This document shows positions 42,919 to 50,775 of a stretch of 64,000 nt of DNA, piece after piece. The position numbers and the translations under genes are program-made. Positions within the stretch are counted from its first letter, which is position 1, and every line of letters begins with the position of its first letter. Source of the stretch: Mycolicibacterium komanii (GTDB lineage Bacteria > Actinomycetota > Actinomycetes > Mycobacteriales > Mycobacteriaceae); assembly GCF_001050035.1 (NCBI RefSeq), contig NZ_CVTA01000010.1, positions 52,256 through 116,255 on the forward strand, given 5' to 3'. Below the pieces are notes generated by a model, which was given only the letters and a program-made list of their open reading frames with translations, did not search any database and was not told where the DNA came from.

Positions 42919-42984
42919 CCGCCGAGCGTGGGCTCAATACACGCCCGAGCCCGCGAAGGCGTGCGGGTAACCCACGTTCGGCGG
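42919..42984 (-). repeat. 66-nt palindromic element, right copy (inverted relative to left copy)
   Basis: This is the inverted partner of the element at 41811-41876. It is the better preserved hairpin: CCGCCGAGCGTGGG pairs with CCCACGTTCGGCGG over 14 bp with a single G-T pair, and CACGCC pairs with GGCGTG inside the loop. It begins 1 nt after the DUF559 stop codon, so it could also act as a terminator. Confidence 0.8.
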
Positions 42985-43003
42985 ATTCTAAGCGGGAACC
43001 AAG

Positions 43004-43579
43004 TCAGCCGGTGTTGCCGATCAGTTCGACGCCGTTTCCGTTCCAGCGGAATCTGACCACGCTGTCGAGACCGGGCATGCCGTTCGAGTAACGCAGCGCG
43101 ACGGTGTCGCCGGTGCTCTGAAGGGTGTCCACACCGTTGAAGCCGTAGGTGTCGGGCGCCCCGGTCGGGATGAACTTGCCGAGGTGGAACATCACCGCCC
43201 GGGTGTTGGGGTTGGTGGCGTTGGTGTTGGCCTTGACGATGACGACCGACAGCTGCGCGCACTCGTTGTAATTGCCCGCGATCGGCTCCGGGTTCCAGCC
43301 CTGGTTGCTGCGCGGATCGTGCGGCAGCTCGGCAACCGCGCGGGTGATCTCTGACGCCGCGAGGTTGACCGCGCACGGGTCGGCGGCCGCTGGGGCGCCG
43401 GGCGCCGCCGCGGGACCGGGAGACGGCGGCGCGGCGGCCGGGGGAGGCGGGGCGGAAGGCAGGGCGTCGGGCGTCTTGGAGACGGTGGAGTCGCTCGCCC
43501 CGCATCCGGCGAGGACCGCCACCGACGCCGTGAACGCCGCCACCGATGCGATGAAGCCGTTGATCCGAACCGTGCACAT
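43004..43579 (-). CDS. lprE: LppP/LprE-family lipoprotein
   Basis: A 191-residue exported lipoprotein. The signal peptide (MCTVRINGFIASVAAFTASV) ends in the lipobox LAGC with Cys26. A Pro/Ala-rich linker leads to a domain with DPCAVNLAASEITRAVAELP, GWNPEPIAGNYNECAQLSVV and a C-terminal beta-rich part (DTVALRYSNGMPGLDSVVRF). This matches the LppP/LprE family; two cysteines in the domain may pair. ATG at 43579 follows AGGTG closely. Position before deaD matches LprE (Rv1252c). Function is unknown. Confidence 0.88.
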   Translation of the reverse strand: MCTVRINGFIASVAAFTASVAVLAGCGASDSTVSKTPDALPSAPPPPAAAPPSPGPAAAPGAPAAADPCAVNLAASEITRAVAELPHDPRSNQGWNPEPIAGNYNECAQLSVVIVKANTNATNPNTRAVMFHLGKFIPTGAPDTYGFNGVDTLQSTGDTVALRYSNGMPGLDSVVRFRWNGNGVELIGNTG

Positions 43580-43658
43580 CACCTGAGCCACCCTTGCAAA
43601 TCGCGCCGACCTGGTCGCGCCGACACACCGCGTGGCGAAATCGGGTGGTTGCTGGCAC

Positions 43659-43664
43659 TAGACT
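43659..43664 (+). promoter_or_regulatory. -10 element of leaderless deaD promoter
   Basis: TAGACT lies 8 nt before the deaD ATG, and there is no ribosome binding site. The sequence TAGACTCGGTCCCGATG resembles TAGCCTCGATCCCATG before the AraC gene. Confidence 0.55.
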
Positions 43665-43672
43665 CGGTCCCG

Positions 43673-45358
43673 ATGACCTCCGCCGATCCGGATGCGAGCC
43701 AGGACGGCTCGACCGGCGACCTGACCTTCGACGACCTGCAGATTCACCCCTCGGTGCTGCGGGCCGTCTCCGACGTCGGCTACGAAACCCCGTCCGCGAT
43801 CCAAGCGGCCACGATTCCGGCGATGATGGCGGGCTCCGATGTGGTGGGTCTGGCCCAGACCGGCACCGGTAAGACCGCCGCGTTCGCGATTCCGATCCTG
43901 TCGAAGATCGACACCGGCAGCCGTGCGACCCAGGCGCTCGTCCTGGCGCCGACGCGGGAGCTGGCGCTGCAGGTGGCCGAGGCGTTCGGCCGCTACGGCG
44001 CACACCTGCCCGACGTCAACGTGCTGCCCATCTACGGCGGATCGTCCTACGGCCCGCAGCTGGCGGGGCTCAAGCGCGGCGCCCAGGTGGTCGTGGGCAC
44101 ACCGGGCCGGGTGATCGACCACCTCGAGAAGGGCCGCCTGGACCTGTCGCGGCTCGACTACCTGGTGCTCGACGAGGCCGACGAGATGCTGCAGATGGGC
44201 TTCGCCGAGGACGTCGAGCGCATCCTGGCCGATACCCCCGAGTTCAAACAGGTCGCGCTGTTCTCGGCGACCATGCCGCCGGCGATCCGCAAGATCACCA
44301 AGAAATACCTGCACGACCCGGTCGAGGTCACGGTCAAGGCCAAAACCGCGACCGCCGAGAACATCTCGCAGCGCTACATCCAGGTCTCGGGCCACCGCAA
44401 GATGGACGCGCTGACGCGGGTGCTCGAGGTGGAAGAGGGCGACGCGATGATCGTGTTCGTCCGCACCAAGCAGGCCACCGAAGAGGTCGCCGAACGGCTC
44501 AAGGCCAGAGGCTTCGCCGCGGCGGCGATCAACGGCGACATCCCGCAGGCCCAGCGCGAGCGCACCATCGCCGCATTGAAGGACGGCAGGATCGACGTCC
44601 TGATCGCGACGGACGTCGCTGCGCGCGGGCTCGACGTCGAACGCATCTCCCACGTCCTCAACTACGACATCCCGCACGACACCGAGTCCTACGTGCACCG
44701 CATCGGGCGCACGGGGCGCGCCGGCCGGTCGGGATCGGCGCTGCTGTTCGTCACCCCACGCGAGCGGCATCTGCTCAAGGCCATCGAAAAGGCCACCCGC
44801 TCCAAGCTCGTCGAATCCGAACTGCCCACCGTCGAGGACGTCAACGCCCAGCGGGTGGCCAAGTTCCGCGACTCGATCACCGAAGCGCTGAACGCCCCCG
44901 GCGTCGACGTCTTCCGCAACATCATCGAGGACTACGAGCGCGAGCACGACGTGCCGATCGCCGACATCGCGGCGGCGTTGGCCGCGCAGGCGCAGGGCGG
45001 TAACGAGTTCTTCATGGTCGAGCCGCCGCCGGAGAAGCGCCGTGAGCGCGAGGAGCGGCCCCACCGCGACAAACCCGACCGCAAACCGCGCGAAGGCCTG
45101 GTCACCTACCGCATCTCGGTGGGCAAGCGGCACAAGGTCGGACCCGGCCACATCGTCGGCGCCATCGCCAACGAGGGCGGGCTGCACCGCAGCGACTTCG
45201 GCCACATCACCATCCGTCCGGATTTCTCGTTGGTGGAGCTGCCCGCCGATCTGCCCAAGAAGACGCTCAAAGCGCTCGAGAACACCCGTATCTCGGGGGT
45301 GAAGATCAACCTGCAGCCCGACCGACGGCCGGACAAGGGCCGGCACAAGCAGAGATGA
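43673..45358 (+). CDS. deaD: DEAD-box RNA helicase DeaD/CsdA
   Basis: A 561-residue RNA helicase used in ribosome assembly and RNA decay, mainly in the cold. Helicase motifs are in order: Q-motif (YETPSAIQAATIP), I (AQTGTGKTAAF), Ia (PTRELALQV), GG, II (VLDEADEML), III (FSATMP), IV (IVFVRTKQ), V (ATDVAARGLDVE) and VI (YVHRIGRTGRAGRSG). The C-terminal 80 residues form the DbpA-like RNA-binding domain (TYRISVGKRHKVGPGHIVGA). The start is taken at the ATG 8 nt after a -10 element. The stop overlaps the acyltransferase ATG (ATGA). Confidence 0.95.
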   Translation: MTSADPDASQDGSTGDLTFDDLQIHPSVLRAVSDVGYETPSAIQAATIPAMMAGSDVVGLAQTGTGKTAAFAIPILSKIDTGSRATQALVLAPTRELALQVAEAFGRYGAHLPDVNVLPIYGGSSYGPQLAGLKRGAQVVVGTPGRVIDHLEKGRLDLSRLDYLVLDEADEMLQMGFAEDVERILADTPEFKQVALFSATMPPAIRKITKKYLHDPVEVTVKAKTATAENISQRYIQVSGHRKMDALTRVLEVEEGDAMIVFVRTKQATEEVAERLKARGFAAAAINGDIPQAQRERTIAALKDGRIDVLIATDVAARGLDVERISHVLNYDIPHDTESYVHRIGRTGRAGRSGSALLFVTPRERHLLKAIEKATRSKLVESELPTVEDVNAQRVAKFRDSITEALNAPGVDVFRNIIEDYEREHDVPIADIAAALAAQAQGGNEFFMVEPPPEKRREREERPHRDKPDRKPREGLVTYRISVGKRHKVGPGHIVGAIANEGGLHRSDFGHITIRPDFSLVELPADLPKKTLKALENTRISGVKINLQPDRRPDKGRHKQR

Positions 45359-46545
45359 CGCTGTCGCGGGGGCTGGACGCGCAGGGCGGTCTGGAATCCG
45401 TCAGCAGGGCCGAGCGTGTCGCCTCGCTCACCGGTATCCGCGCGGTTGCGGCGTTGTTGGTGATGCTGACCCACGCCGCGTACACGACGGGCAAGTACCC
45501 GCAGGGCTACGTCGGTCTGGTGTACTCCCGGGCCGAGATCGGGGTGCCGATCTTCTTCGTACTCAGTGGGTTTCTGTTGTTCGCGCCGTGGGTGAAGGCG
45601 TCCGCGGCGAGCCGCGAATCGGATTCCGCGGCGAGCCGCGAATCGGATTCAGCGCATGGACGGCCCGCACCGTCGGTGCGCCGGTACGCCTGGCACCGTG
45701 TCCGCCGGATCATGCCCGCCTACGTGGTCACCGTGCTGGTGGCCTATCTCGTTTACCACTTCCGGACCGCGGGCCCGAACCCCGGGCACACCTGGGAGGG
45801 GTTGTTCCGCAACCTCACCCTGACGCAGATCTACACCGACCACTACCTGTATTCGTTTCTGCACCAAGGGCTTACCCAGATGTGGAGCCTCGCGGTCGAG
45901 GTGGCGTTCTACGTATCGCTTCCGCTGCTCGCGTGGTTGCTGCTGGTGGTTCTCTGCCGACGACGGTGGCGGCCGGGCCTGCTGATCGGCGGACTGGTCG
46001 CACTCGCCCTCGTCACCCCGGCGTGGCTGATCCTGGTGCACACCACCGACTTTCTGCCCGACGGCGCCCGGCTGTGGCTGCCGTCGTACCTCGCATGGTT
46101 CATCGGCGGGATGCTGCTGGCCGCGCTGCAACCCCTGGGTGTGCGGGCCTACGGCCTGGCATGCATTCCGGTCGCGGTGGCCTGCTATTTCATTGCGTCC
46201 ACCCCCATCGCAGGCGAGCCGACCACCTCACCGAACGAGTTGCGCGAAGCCGTGGTGAAGGCGTTCTTCTACGCGGTGATCGCCACGCTGGCGGTCGCGC
46301 CGCTGGCACTGGGTGACCGGGGCATTTACGCACGGCTGTTGTCGAGTCGACCGATGGTGTTTCTCGGCGAGATCTCGTACGAGATCTTCCTGATCCACCT
46401 GATCACGATGGAGGTCGCGATGGTGGAGATCCTGCACTATCCGATCTACACCGGGTCGATCGTGATGCTCTTCCTCGTCACCTTCGTGATGACCGTGCCG
46501 CTGGCGTGGTTGCTGCACCGGTTCACCCGGGTGCGGTCCCCCTGA
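45355..46545 (+). CDS. Acyltransferase 3 family membrane protein (Rv1254 type)
   Basis: A 396-residue membrane O-acyltransferase with about ten helices. The family opening is SLTGIRAVAALLVMLTHAAY, where the histidine is catalytic in relatives. GVPIFFVLSGFLLFAPWV and the arginine-rich VRRYAWHRVRRIMPAYVVTV follow, and FLGEISYEIFLIHLI lies near the end. Such enzymes acylate cell-surface glycans, lipids or sugars; the acceptor is unknown. The loop after helix 2 carries an exact eight-residue duplication (AASRESDS twice). Coupled to deaD by an ATGA overlap. Confidence 0.9.
   Translation: MTLSRGLDAQGGLESVSRAERVASLTGIRAVAALLVMLTHAAYTTGKYPQGYVGLVYSRAEIGVPIFFVLSGFLLFAPWVKASAASRESDSAASRESDSAHGRPAPSVRRYAWHRVRRIMPAYVVTVLVAYLVYHFRTAGPNPGHTWEGLFRNLTLTQIYTDHYLYSFLHQGLTQMWSLAVEVAFYVSLPLLAWLLLVVLCRRRWRPGLLIGGLVALALVTPAWLILVHTTDFLPDGARLWLPSYLAWFIGGMLLAALQPLGVRAYGLACIPVAVACYFIASTPIAGEPTTSPNELREAVVKAFFYAVIATLAVAPLALGDRGIYARLLSSRPMVFLGEISYEIFLIHLITMEVAMVEILHYPIYTGSIVMLFLVTFVMTVPLAWLLHRFTRVRSP
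45604..45651 (+). repeat. 24-bp in-frame tandem duplication inside the acyltransferase gene
   Basis: Two copies of a 24-bp unit (45604-45627 and 45628-45651) differ only in the last base. They encode AASRESDS twice in a cytosolic loop. The unit contains GCGGCGAGCCGCG, itself nearly palindromic, which may favour slippage. Confidence 0.85.
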
Positions 46546-46570
46546 TAACGGGCGCACCCTCCCGCCGATC

Positions 46571-46586
46571 GTTAGGGTAGCCTAAC
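46571..46586 (+). promoter_or_regulatory. IdeR iron box upstream of the siderophore-interacting protein gene
   Basis: GTTAGG-GTAG-CCTAAC has perfect 6-bp arms and closely follows the mycobacterial IdeR box (TTAGGTTAGSCTAACCTAA). It lies 26 nt before the ATG, where bound IdeR-Fe2+ would block transcription. The gene should be induced when iron is low. Confidence 0.8.
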
Positions 46587-46612
46587 CAGAACGGCGATAC
46601 GGAGGGCTGGTC

Positions 46613-47329
46613 ATGTCGGAAAAGAAGCCAACGCGCGGTTTCCAGGGCGCGGTGCTCAAGCTCCTGCGGGCGGGCGACTATCGGCTGACCGTCACGGGAA
46701 GACGCGAGGTCAGCCCGCATTACGTACGCCTGAGCTTCGATGCGGGCGGCATGCTCGCCGACCGGCCGCTGCACCCGACGATGTGGATCCGGATGTGGTT
46801 CGCCGACGGCGACAAGCTGCATCAGCGCGGCTACACATTGGTCGACCCGAACCCGGCGGCCGACACCGTCGACATCGAGTTCGCGTTGCACGACGGCGTC
46901 GCCTCGCACTGGGCGGAGAACGCGCAACCGGGCGACACGATCGAGGTGACGGTGCTCGGCAGCAACTTCACGCTGCCCGAACCCCCGCCGGCCGGATACG
47001 TGATCGTCGGCGACACCGCATCGCTGCCCGCGATCAACTCGCTTCTGACCGCGATCGGCGACACCCCCGCGCAGGTGTTCCTCGAGGCGGCGCACGACGA
47101 CGACCGGCAGCTGCCGGTCGCCCGCAGCAAGGACGTCATGTGGGTGGACCGCAAGAACGCCGGCGAGGCGCTCGTCGAGGCCGTCGCCGCGGCGGCGTTC
47201 GACGCGCCCGACCACTTCGGGTGGGTGGCATGCGACAACCGCACCACCCGCGCGGTGGTCAAGGTCTTCCGCGACGAGTACAAGATCTCGAAGAAGTCGA
47301 TCAAGGCCCAGGCGTATTGGGTCGCGTGA
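46613..47329 (+). CDS. Siderophore-interacting protein (ViuB-like flavin reductase)
   Basis: A 238-residue protein of the SIP family, which reduces ferric siderophore complexes with a flavin and NAD(P)H to release iron in the cytosol. The FAD-binding barrel has SPHYVRLSFDAGG, the family RGYTLVDPNPAADTVDIEF, and HWAENAQPGDTIEV; the C-terminal half has GDTASLPAINSLL and WVACDNRTTRAVVKVF. GGAGGG lies about 7 nt before the ATG. An IdeR box precedes it. It sits alone, between the acyltransferase and a convergent tetR gene. I do not recall an equivalent at this place in M. tuberculosis. Confidence 0.9.
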   Translation: MSEKKPTRGFQGAVLKLLRAGDYRLTVTGRREVSPHYVRLSFDAGGMLADRPLHPTMWIRMWFADGDKLHQRGYTLVDPNPAADTVDIEFALHDGVASHWAENAQPGDTIEVTVLGSNFTLPEPPPAGYVIVGDTASLPAINSLLTAIGDTPAQVFLEAAHDDDRQLPVARSKDVMWVDRKNAGEALVEAVAAAAFDAPDHFGWVACDNRTTRAVVKVFRDEYKISKKSIKAQAYWVA

Positions 47330-47341
47330 CGGCTCCCGGCG

Positions 47342-47923
47342 CTATTGGGTGGCCTGACGGCTCGGCAGGACGATCGGTACGACGAACTCCTCGAGCATCG
47401 ACCGCTCGTCGGCCTCGTCGTGACCGGGGAACAGCATCAGCGAGGTCATCACCCGCACCAGCCACCGCGCGCGGTGCGCGACCAACTCCGGGTCGTCGGG
47501 GCCCAGCGAGATGACGAACGCCTCGGTCAGCGCCTTGATCACCTCGGACTCCTCGGCCATCTCCGCGCCGATCGGTCGCTGGGTGGTGGCGAACCACGAA
47601 GCCAGCGCCGGGCTTTCGCGGACGTTGCGCAACGAGGCGAGCATGCCCTCGATCAGGCGTTCGCGCGGATCGGTCAGCGCGTTGATCTGCTCGGTCATCT
47701 CGCGGTACAGCCGGTAGCTCTCCCGGTGCACATATGCGGTGTAGAGCGCTTCGCGGTTCTCGAAGTAGCGGTACAGCGTGGCACGAGAACACCCTGCCGC
47801 CGAGGCGATCTCGTTCATCCCGACGGTGGCGGCCTCTTTCTGGGCGAACAGTTCGCCCGCCGCGTCGAGAATGCGGTCGGCGGCCACCTCGGTGCGCCGC
47901 GCCGCCAGCCAGTCGCCGGCCAT
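47342..47923 (-). CDS. TetR-family regulator next to cyp130 (Rv1255c type)
   Basis: A 193-residue TetR regulator. The helix-turn-helix is in residues 12-60: ADRILDAAGELFAQKEAATV and IASAAGCSRATLYRYFENRE. The C-terminal ligand domain is helical. Its ATG overlaps the cyp130 stop in TGATG, so it is the second gene of a cyp130-tetR operon and may repress it. The inverted repeat TGAGAC-N14-GTCTCA at the cyp130 promoter is the obvious candidate site. The inducing ligand is unknown. Confidence 0.9.
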   Translation of the reverse strand: MAGDWLAARRTEVAADRILDAAGELFAQKEAATVGMNEIASAAGCSRATLYRYFENREALYTAYVHRESYRLYREMTEQINALTDPRERLIEGMLASLRNVRESPALASWFATTQRPIGAEMAEESEVIKALTEAFVISLGPDDPELVAHRARWLVRVMTSLMLFPGHDEADERSMLEEFVVPIVLPSRQATQ

Positions 47924-49164
47924 CAGGCGCTCACCTTGAACGGCACGGACAGCGGTCGACGCACGTAACTGCCACCGGCCCAGACGATCCCGCCTTCGTC
48001 CACCTCAAATTCGGGGATACGCGTGAGCAGTTCGGTCAGGGCGACGCGGGACTGCATCCGCGCCGCGGCCGCGCCGAGGCAGTGGTGGGCGCCGTGGCTG
48101 AAGGTCAGGATGTTGCGCGGCTTCCGGGTCACGTCGAGTTCGGATGCGTTGTCGCCGAACTGGCGCTCGTCGCGGTTGCCCGACGCGTAGAGGAGCAGCA
48201 CGCGCCTGCCCTCCGGGATCGTGGTGTCGGCGACCGCCACATCACGGGTGACGGTGCGGGCGAGTCCCTGCACGGGGGAGGTCATGCGCAGGAATTCGTC
48301 GACGGAATCCGGTATCAGACCGGGATTTTCGGTGAGCAGGCGGCGCTGATCCGGTCTCTGGTGAAGCAACTGGACCGAGCCGCCGAGCATGCCGGTGGTC
48401 GTGTCGTTGCCGCCGGTGACCATGGTGAAGGTGAACGCGAGGATCGACAGCACGCCGGCGATGTCGCCGTCGGCGCCGACGCCCGCGGCCACCAGATGCG
48501 AGACGGTGTCGTCCTCCGGTTGCACCCGGCGTCGTTCGATCAGATCGGTGAAATAGGCCATCATCTCGCCCAGGTTGTCGCCGAGCGTCTCCAGCGCACC
48601 GCCGATTCCGCCCTCGGTGGTGTTGGCGGCGACGATGGCCTCGGTCCAGCCGTCGAACTTGTCGCGGTCAGCCTCCGGCACACCGAGGTAGTGCGCGACC
48701 ACCATGGACGGCAGCGGCTTGAACAGTTCGGCCACGATGTCGCCGCCGCCGTTGCTTTTGATGCGCTCGATCCGTTCGACGACGAACTCGCGCACCTTCG
48801 GTTCGACCGCCTCGACCTGCCGAGGCGTGAAGCCCCGCGACACCAGCTTGCGGAACTCGGTGTGCACCGGCGGGTCCTGCATGACCATCGGCGGATTGTC
48901 GGCCAGCCCGATCAACTCGAGCTCGCCGTAGTTGACCGTCAGCCCCTGCGCCGAGGAGAACGTCTCGTGGTCACGTGCGGCCGCCCAGATGTCGGCGTGC
49001 CGCGACATGACGAAGTAGTCGTGATCGGGCCGGTCGCGCGGCACCACATGATGCACGGGGTCGTGGTCGCGCAGCGCGCGGTACATCGGCCACGGATCGG
49101 CCCACGTGTCGGCGTCGGCGAGCTGGAATCGAACCGGCGTGTCATGAGACAGAGTAGCCGTCAC
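47923..49164 (-). CDS. cyp130: Cytochrome P450 CYP130
   Basis: A 413-residue soluble P450. The I-helix motif is GGNDTT (251-256) with the proton-relay Asp-Thr. The K-helix ExxR is EFLR (290-293). The heme loop is FSHGAHHCLG with proximal Cys362. Other family features are NPPMVMQDPPVHTEFRKLVS (C-helix) and GVPEADRDKF. Length and context (tetR partner, FAD oxidase upstream) match M. tuberculosis CYP130, whose true substrate is unclear. The GTG start lies 6 nt from a -10 with a perfect -35, so the message is probably leaderless. Confidence 0.93.
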   Translation of the reverse strand: MTATLSHDTPVRFQLADADTWADPWPMYRALRDHDPVHHVVPRDRPDHDYFVMSRHADIWAAARDHETFSSAQGLTVNYGELELIGLADNPPMVMQDPPVHTEFRKLVSRGFTPRQVEAVEPKVREFVVERIERIKSNGGGDIVAELFKPLPSMVVAHYLGVPEADRDKFDGWTEAIVAANTTEGGIGGALETLGDNLGEMMAYFTDLIERRRVQPEDDTVSHLVAAGVGADGDIAGVLSILAFTFTMVTGGNDTTTGMLGGSVQLLHQRPDQRRLLTENPGLIPDSVDEFLRMTSPVQGLARTVTRDVAVADTTIPEGRRVLLLYASGNRDERQFGDNASELDVTRKPRNILTFSHGAHHCLGAAAARMQSRVALTELLTRIPEFEVDEGGIVWAGGSYVRRPLSVPFKVSA

Positions 49165-49200
49165 GTCTCATTCGTACGACAGAACCCCGGGGGCTGTCAA
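49145..49200 (-). promoter_or_regulatory. cyp130 promoter with overlapping inverted repeat
   Basis: On the minus strand TTGACA (49195-49200), an 18-nt spacer and TACGAA (49171-49176) precede the GTG at 49164 by 6 nt. An inverted repeat, GTCTCA (49165-49170) with TGAGAC (49145-49150), covers the region from the -10 edge into the first codons. It is a plausible operator for the co-transcribed TetR. Confidence 0.55.
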
Positions 49201-49309
49201 TAGGTATTCCGGACCGGACGAAGTGGACTTGGCCTCGGCTCACCATTTCTGCAGTACGGTCGTGGTTTTCGCGCGATCGCGATCCTGCCGCAGAAATCGG
49301 CGCCGGGCG

Positions 49310-50674
49310 TCAGATCGCGGCGCCGGGGTTGAGGATGTTGTCCGGATCGAGCGCCTGCTTGATCCGCCGGTTGAGTTCCATCGCTTCGGGACCGATTTGA
49401 CCCGCCAGCCACGGACGCTTGAGCCTGCCCACGCCGTGCTCGCCGGTGATCGTGCCACCCAGGCTGACGGCCAGATCCATGATCTCGCCGAACGCGTGGT
49501 GGGCGCGTTCGGTCATCGCGGGATCGGCGGGGTCGTAGACGATGAGCGGGTGCGTGTTGCCGTCGCCGGCATGCGCGATCACCGAGATCATCAGCTCGTG
49601 GTTGGCGGCGATCTTCTCCACGCCGCTGACCAGATCGGCCAACGCGGGCAACGGAACTCCGACGTCCTCGAGCAGTAGCGATCCCTTGAGTTCGACTGCC
49701 GGAATGCAGAACCGCCGAGCGGCGACGAACGCCTCGCCCTCCTCGGGGTCGGACGTCGAGAACACTTCTTTGGCACCGTGTTCGGTGAAGACGTCGGCCA
49801 TGAACCGCGCGTCCTCGGCGCCGGACGGTCCACGGTCATCGGAGGCGGCCACCAGCATCGCGGCGGCGCTGCGATCGAGGCCCATCTTCAGCTTGTCCTC
49901 GACGGCGTTGATGGAGGTGGCGTCCATGAACTCCAGCATCGAGGGCCGGATCTTCCCCGTGATCGCGACGACGGCCGTCGCGGCCGCTTCCACCGAGTCG
50001 AAGCTCGCCACCACCGTGCACGCCGCCGACTGCGCGGGCAGCAGCTTCAGCGTCACCTCGGTGACCACGCCGAGCGTGCCCTCGCTGCCGACGAACAACT
50101 TGGTCAACGGAAGTCCGGCAACGTCTTTGAGCCGCGGACCGCCGAGGCGCACCGCCGTGCCATCCGCGAGCACCACCTGCAGGCCGAGCACGTAATCCGT
50201 TGTGACGCCGTACTTCACGCAGCAGAGGCCACCCGCGTTGGTGGCGACGTTGCCGCCGATGCTGCAGATCTCGAACGACGACGGGTCCGGCGGGTACCAC
50301 AGCCCGTACTCCGCGACCGCCTTCTTGACCTCGGCGTTGAGCAGACCGGGCTGGACGACGGCGGTGCGGGTCACCGGGTCGACAGTGATGTCACGCATCT
50401 TCTCGGTCGTCAGCACGATCGCGCCGTCGAGGGCCGAGGCGCCACCGGACAGGCCGGTACCCATACCGCGCGGCACCACCGCGGTCTGGTTGGCGGTGGC
50501 CCAGCGCAGGACGGCTTGCACATCCTCGGTGGTGCGCGGTCGGACCACCGCCAGCGGTGTGCCCGCGTTGGGGTCGAAGGCCCGGTCTTGGCGGTATGAC
50601 CCCAGGATGTCCGGATCGGTGACGACGGCGCCCTCGGGCAGCGCGTCGACCAGATCGGCGAGGGGTGAGTCCAC
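49310..50674 (-). CDS. FAD-linked oxidase, GlcD type, copy 2 (Rv1257c type)
   Basis: A 454-residue flavoprotein, the length I recall for Rv1257c. FAD-binding motifs are VVPRGMGTGLSGGASALDGA, CSIGGNVATNAGGLCCVKYG and LFVGSEGTLGVVTEV. The C-terminal cap has IAHAGDGNTHPLIVYDP and TGEHGVGRLKRPWL, ending DPDNILNPGAAI. The likely substrate is a 2-hydroxy acid such as glycolate or D-lactate. It belongs to a different subgroup from the oxidase at 36998-38350 (GlcD proper versus D-2-hydroxyglutarate type). The GTG start lies 6 nt after a -10 TACCAT. Confidence 0.92.
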   Translation of the reverse strand: MDSPLADLVDALPEGAVVTDPDILGSYRQDRAFDPNAGTPLAVVRPRTTEDVQAVLRWATANQTAVVPRGMGTGLSGGASALDGAIVLTTEKMRDITVDPVTRTAVVQPGLLNAEVKKAVAEYGLWYPPDPSSFEICSIGGNVATNAGGLCCVKYGVTTDYVLGLQVVLADGTAVRLGGPRLKDVAGLPLTKLFVGSEGTLGVVTEVTLKLLPAQSAACTVVASFDSVEAAATAVVAITGKIRPSMLEFMDATSINAVEDKLKMGLDRSAAAMLVAASDDRGPSGAEDARFMADVFTEHGAKEVFSTSDPEEGEAFVAARRFCIPAVELKGSLLLEDVGVPLPALADLVSGVEKIAANHELMISVIAHAGDGNTHPLIVYDPADPAMTERAHHAFGEIMDLAVSLGGTITGEHGVGRLKRPWLAGQIGPEAMELNRRIKQALDPDNILNPGAAI

Positions 50675-50680
50675 GACGCA

Positions 50681-50686
50681 ATGGTA
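50681..50686 (-). promoter_or_regulatory. -10 element of leaderless glcD-type promoter
   Basis: TACCAT on the minus strand lies 6 nt before the GTG at 50674, with no ribosome binding site. Confidence 0.5.
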
Positions 50687-50763
50687 CGAGTCGGTGTGGG
50701 TCGCGCGTTCGCCGTCGAGTTGCGGGCGGCGTGAAAACGCGCCCAGGTGCGAAAACGGCGGGA

Positions 50764-50769
50764 TATAGT
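50764..50769 (+). promoter_or_regulatory. -10 element of leaderless luxR-fadD promoter
   Basis: TATAGT lies 6 nt before the GTG at 50776, in an AT-rich patch within GC-rich surroundings. There is no ribosome binding site. It is among the strongest -10 matches in the window. Confidence 0.6.
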
Positions 50770-50775
50770 TCCGCC

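Noticed and set aside
41811..42984. An insertion sequence with terminal inverted repeats
   Set aside because: No transposase lies between the repeats and no target duplication is visible at the outer ends, so it is listed as a repeat pair only.
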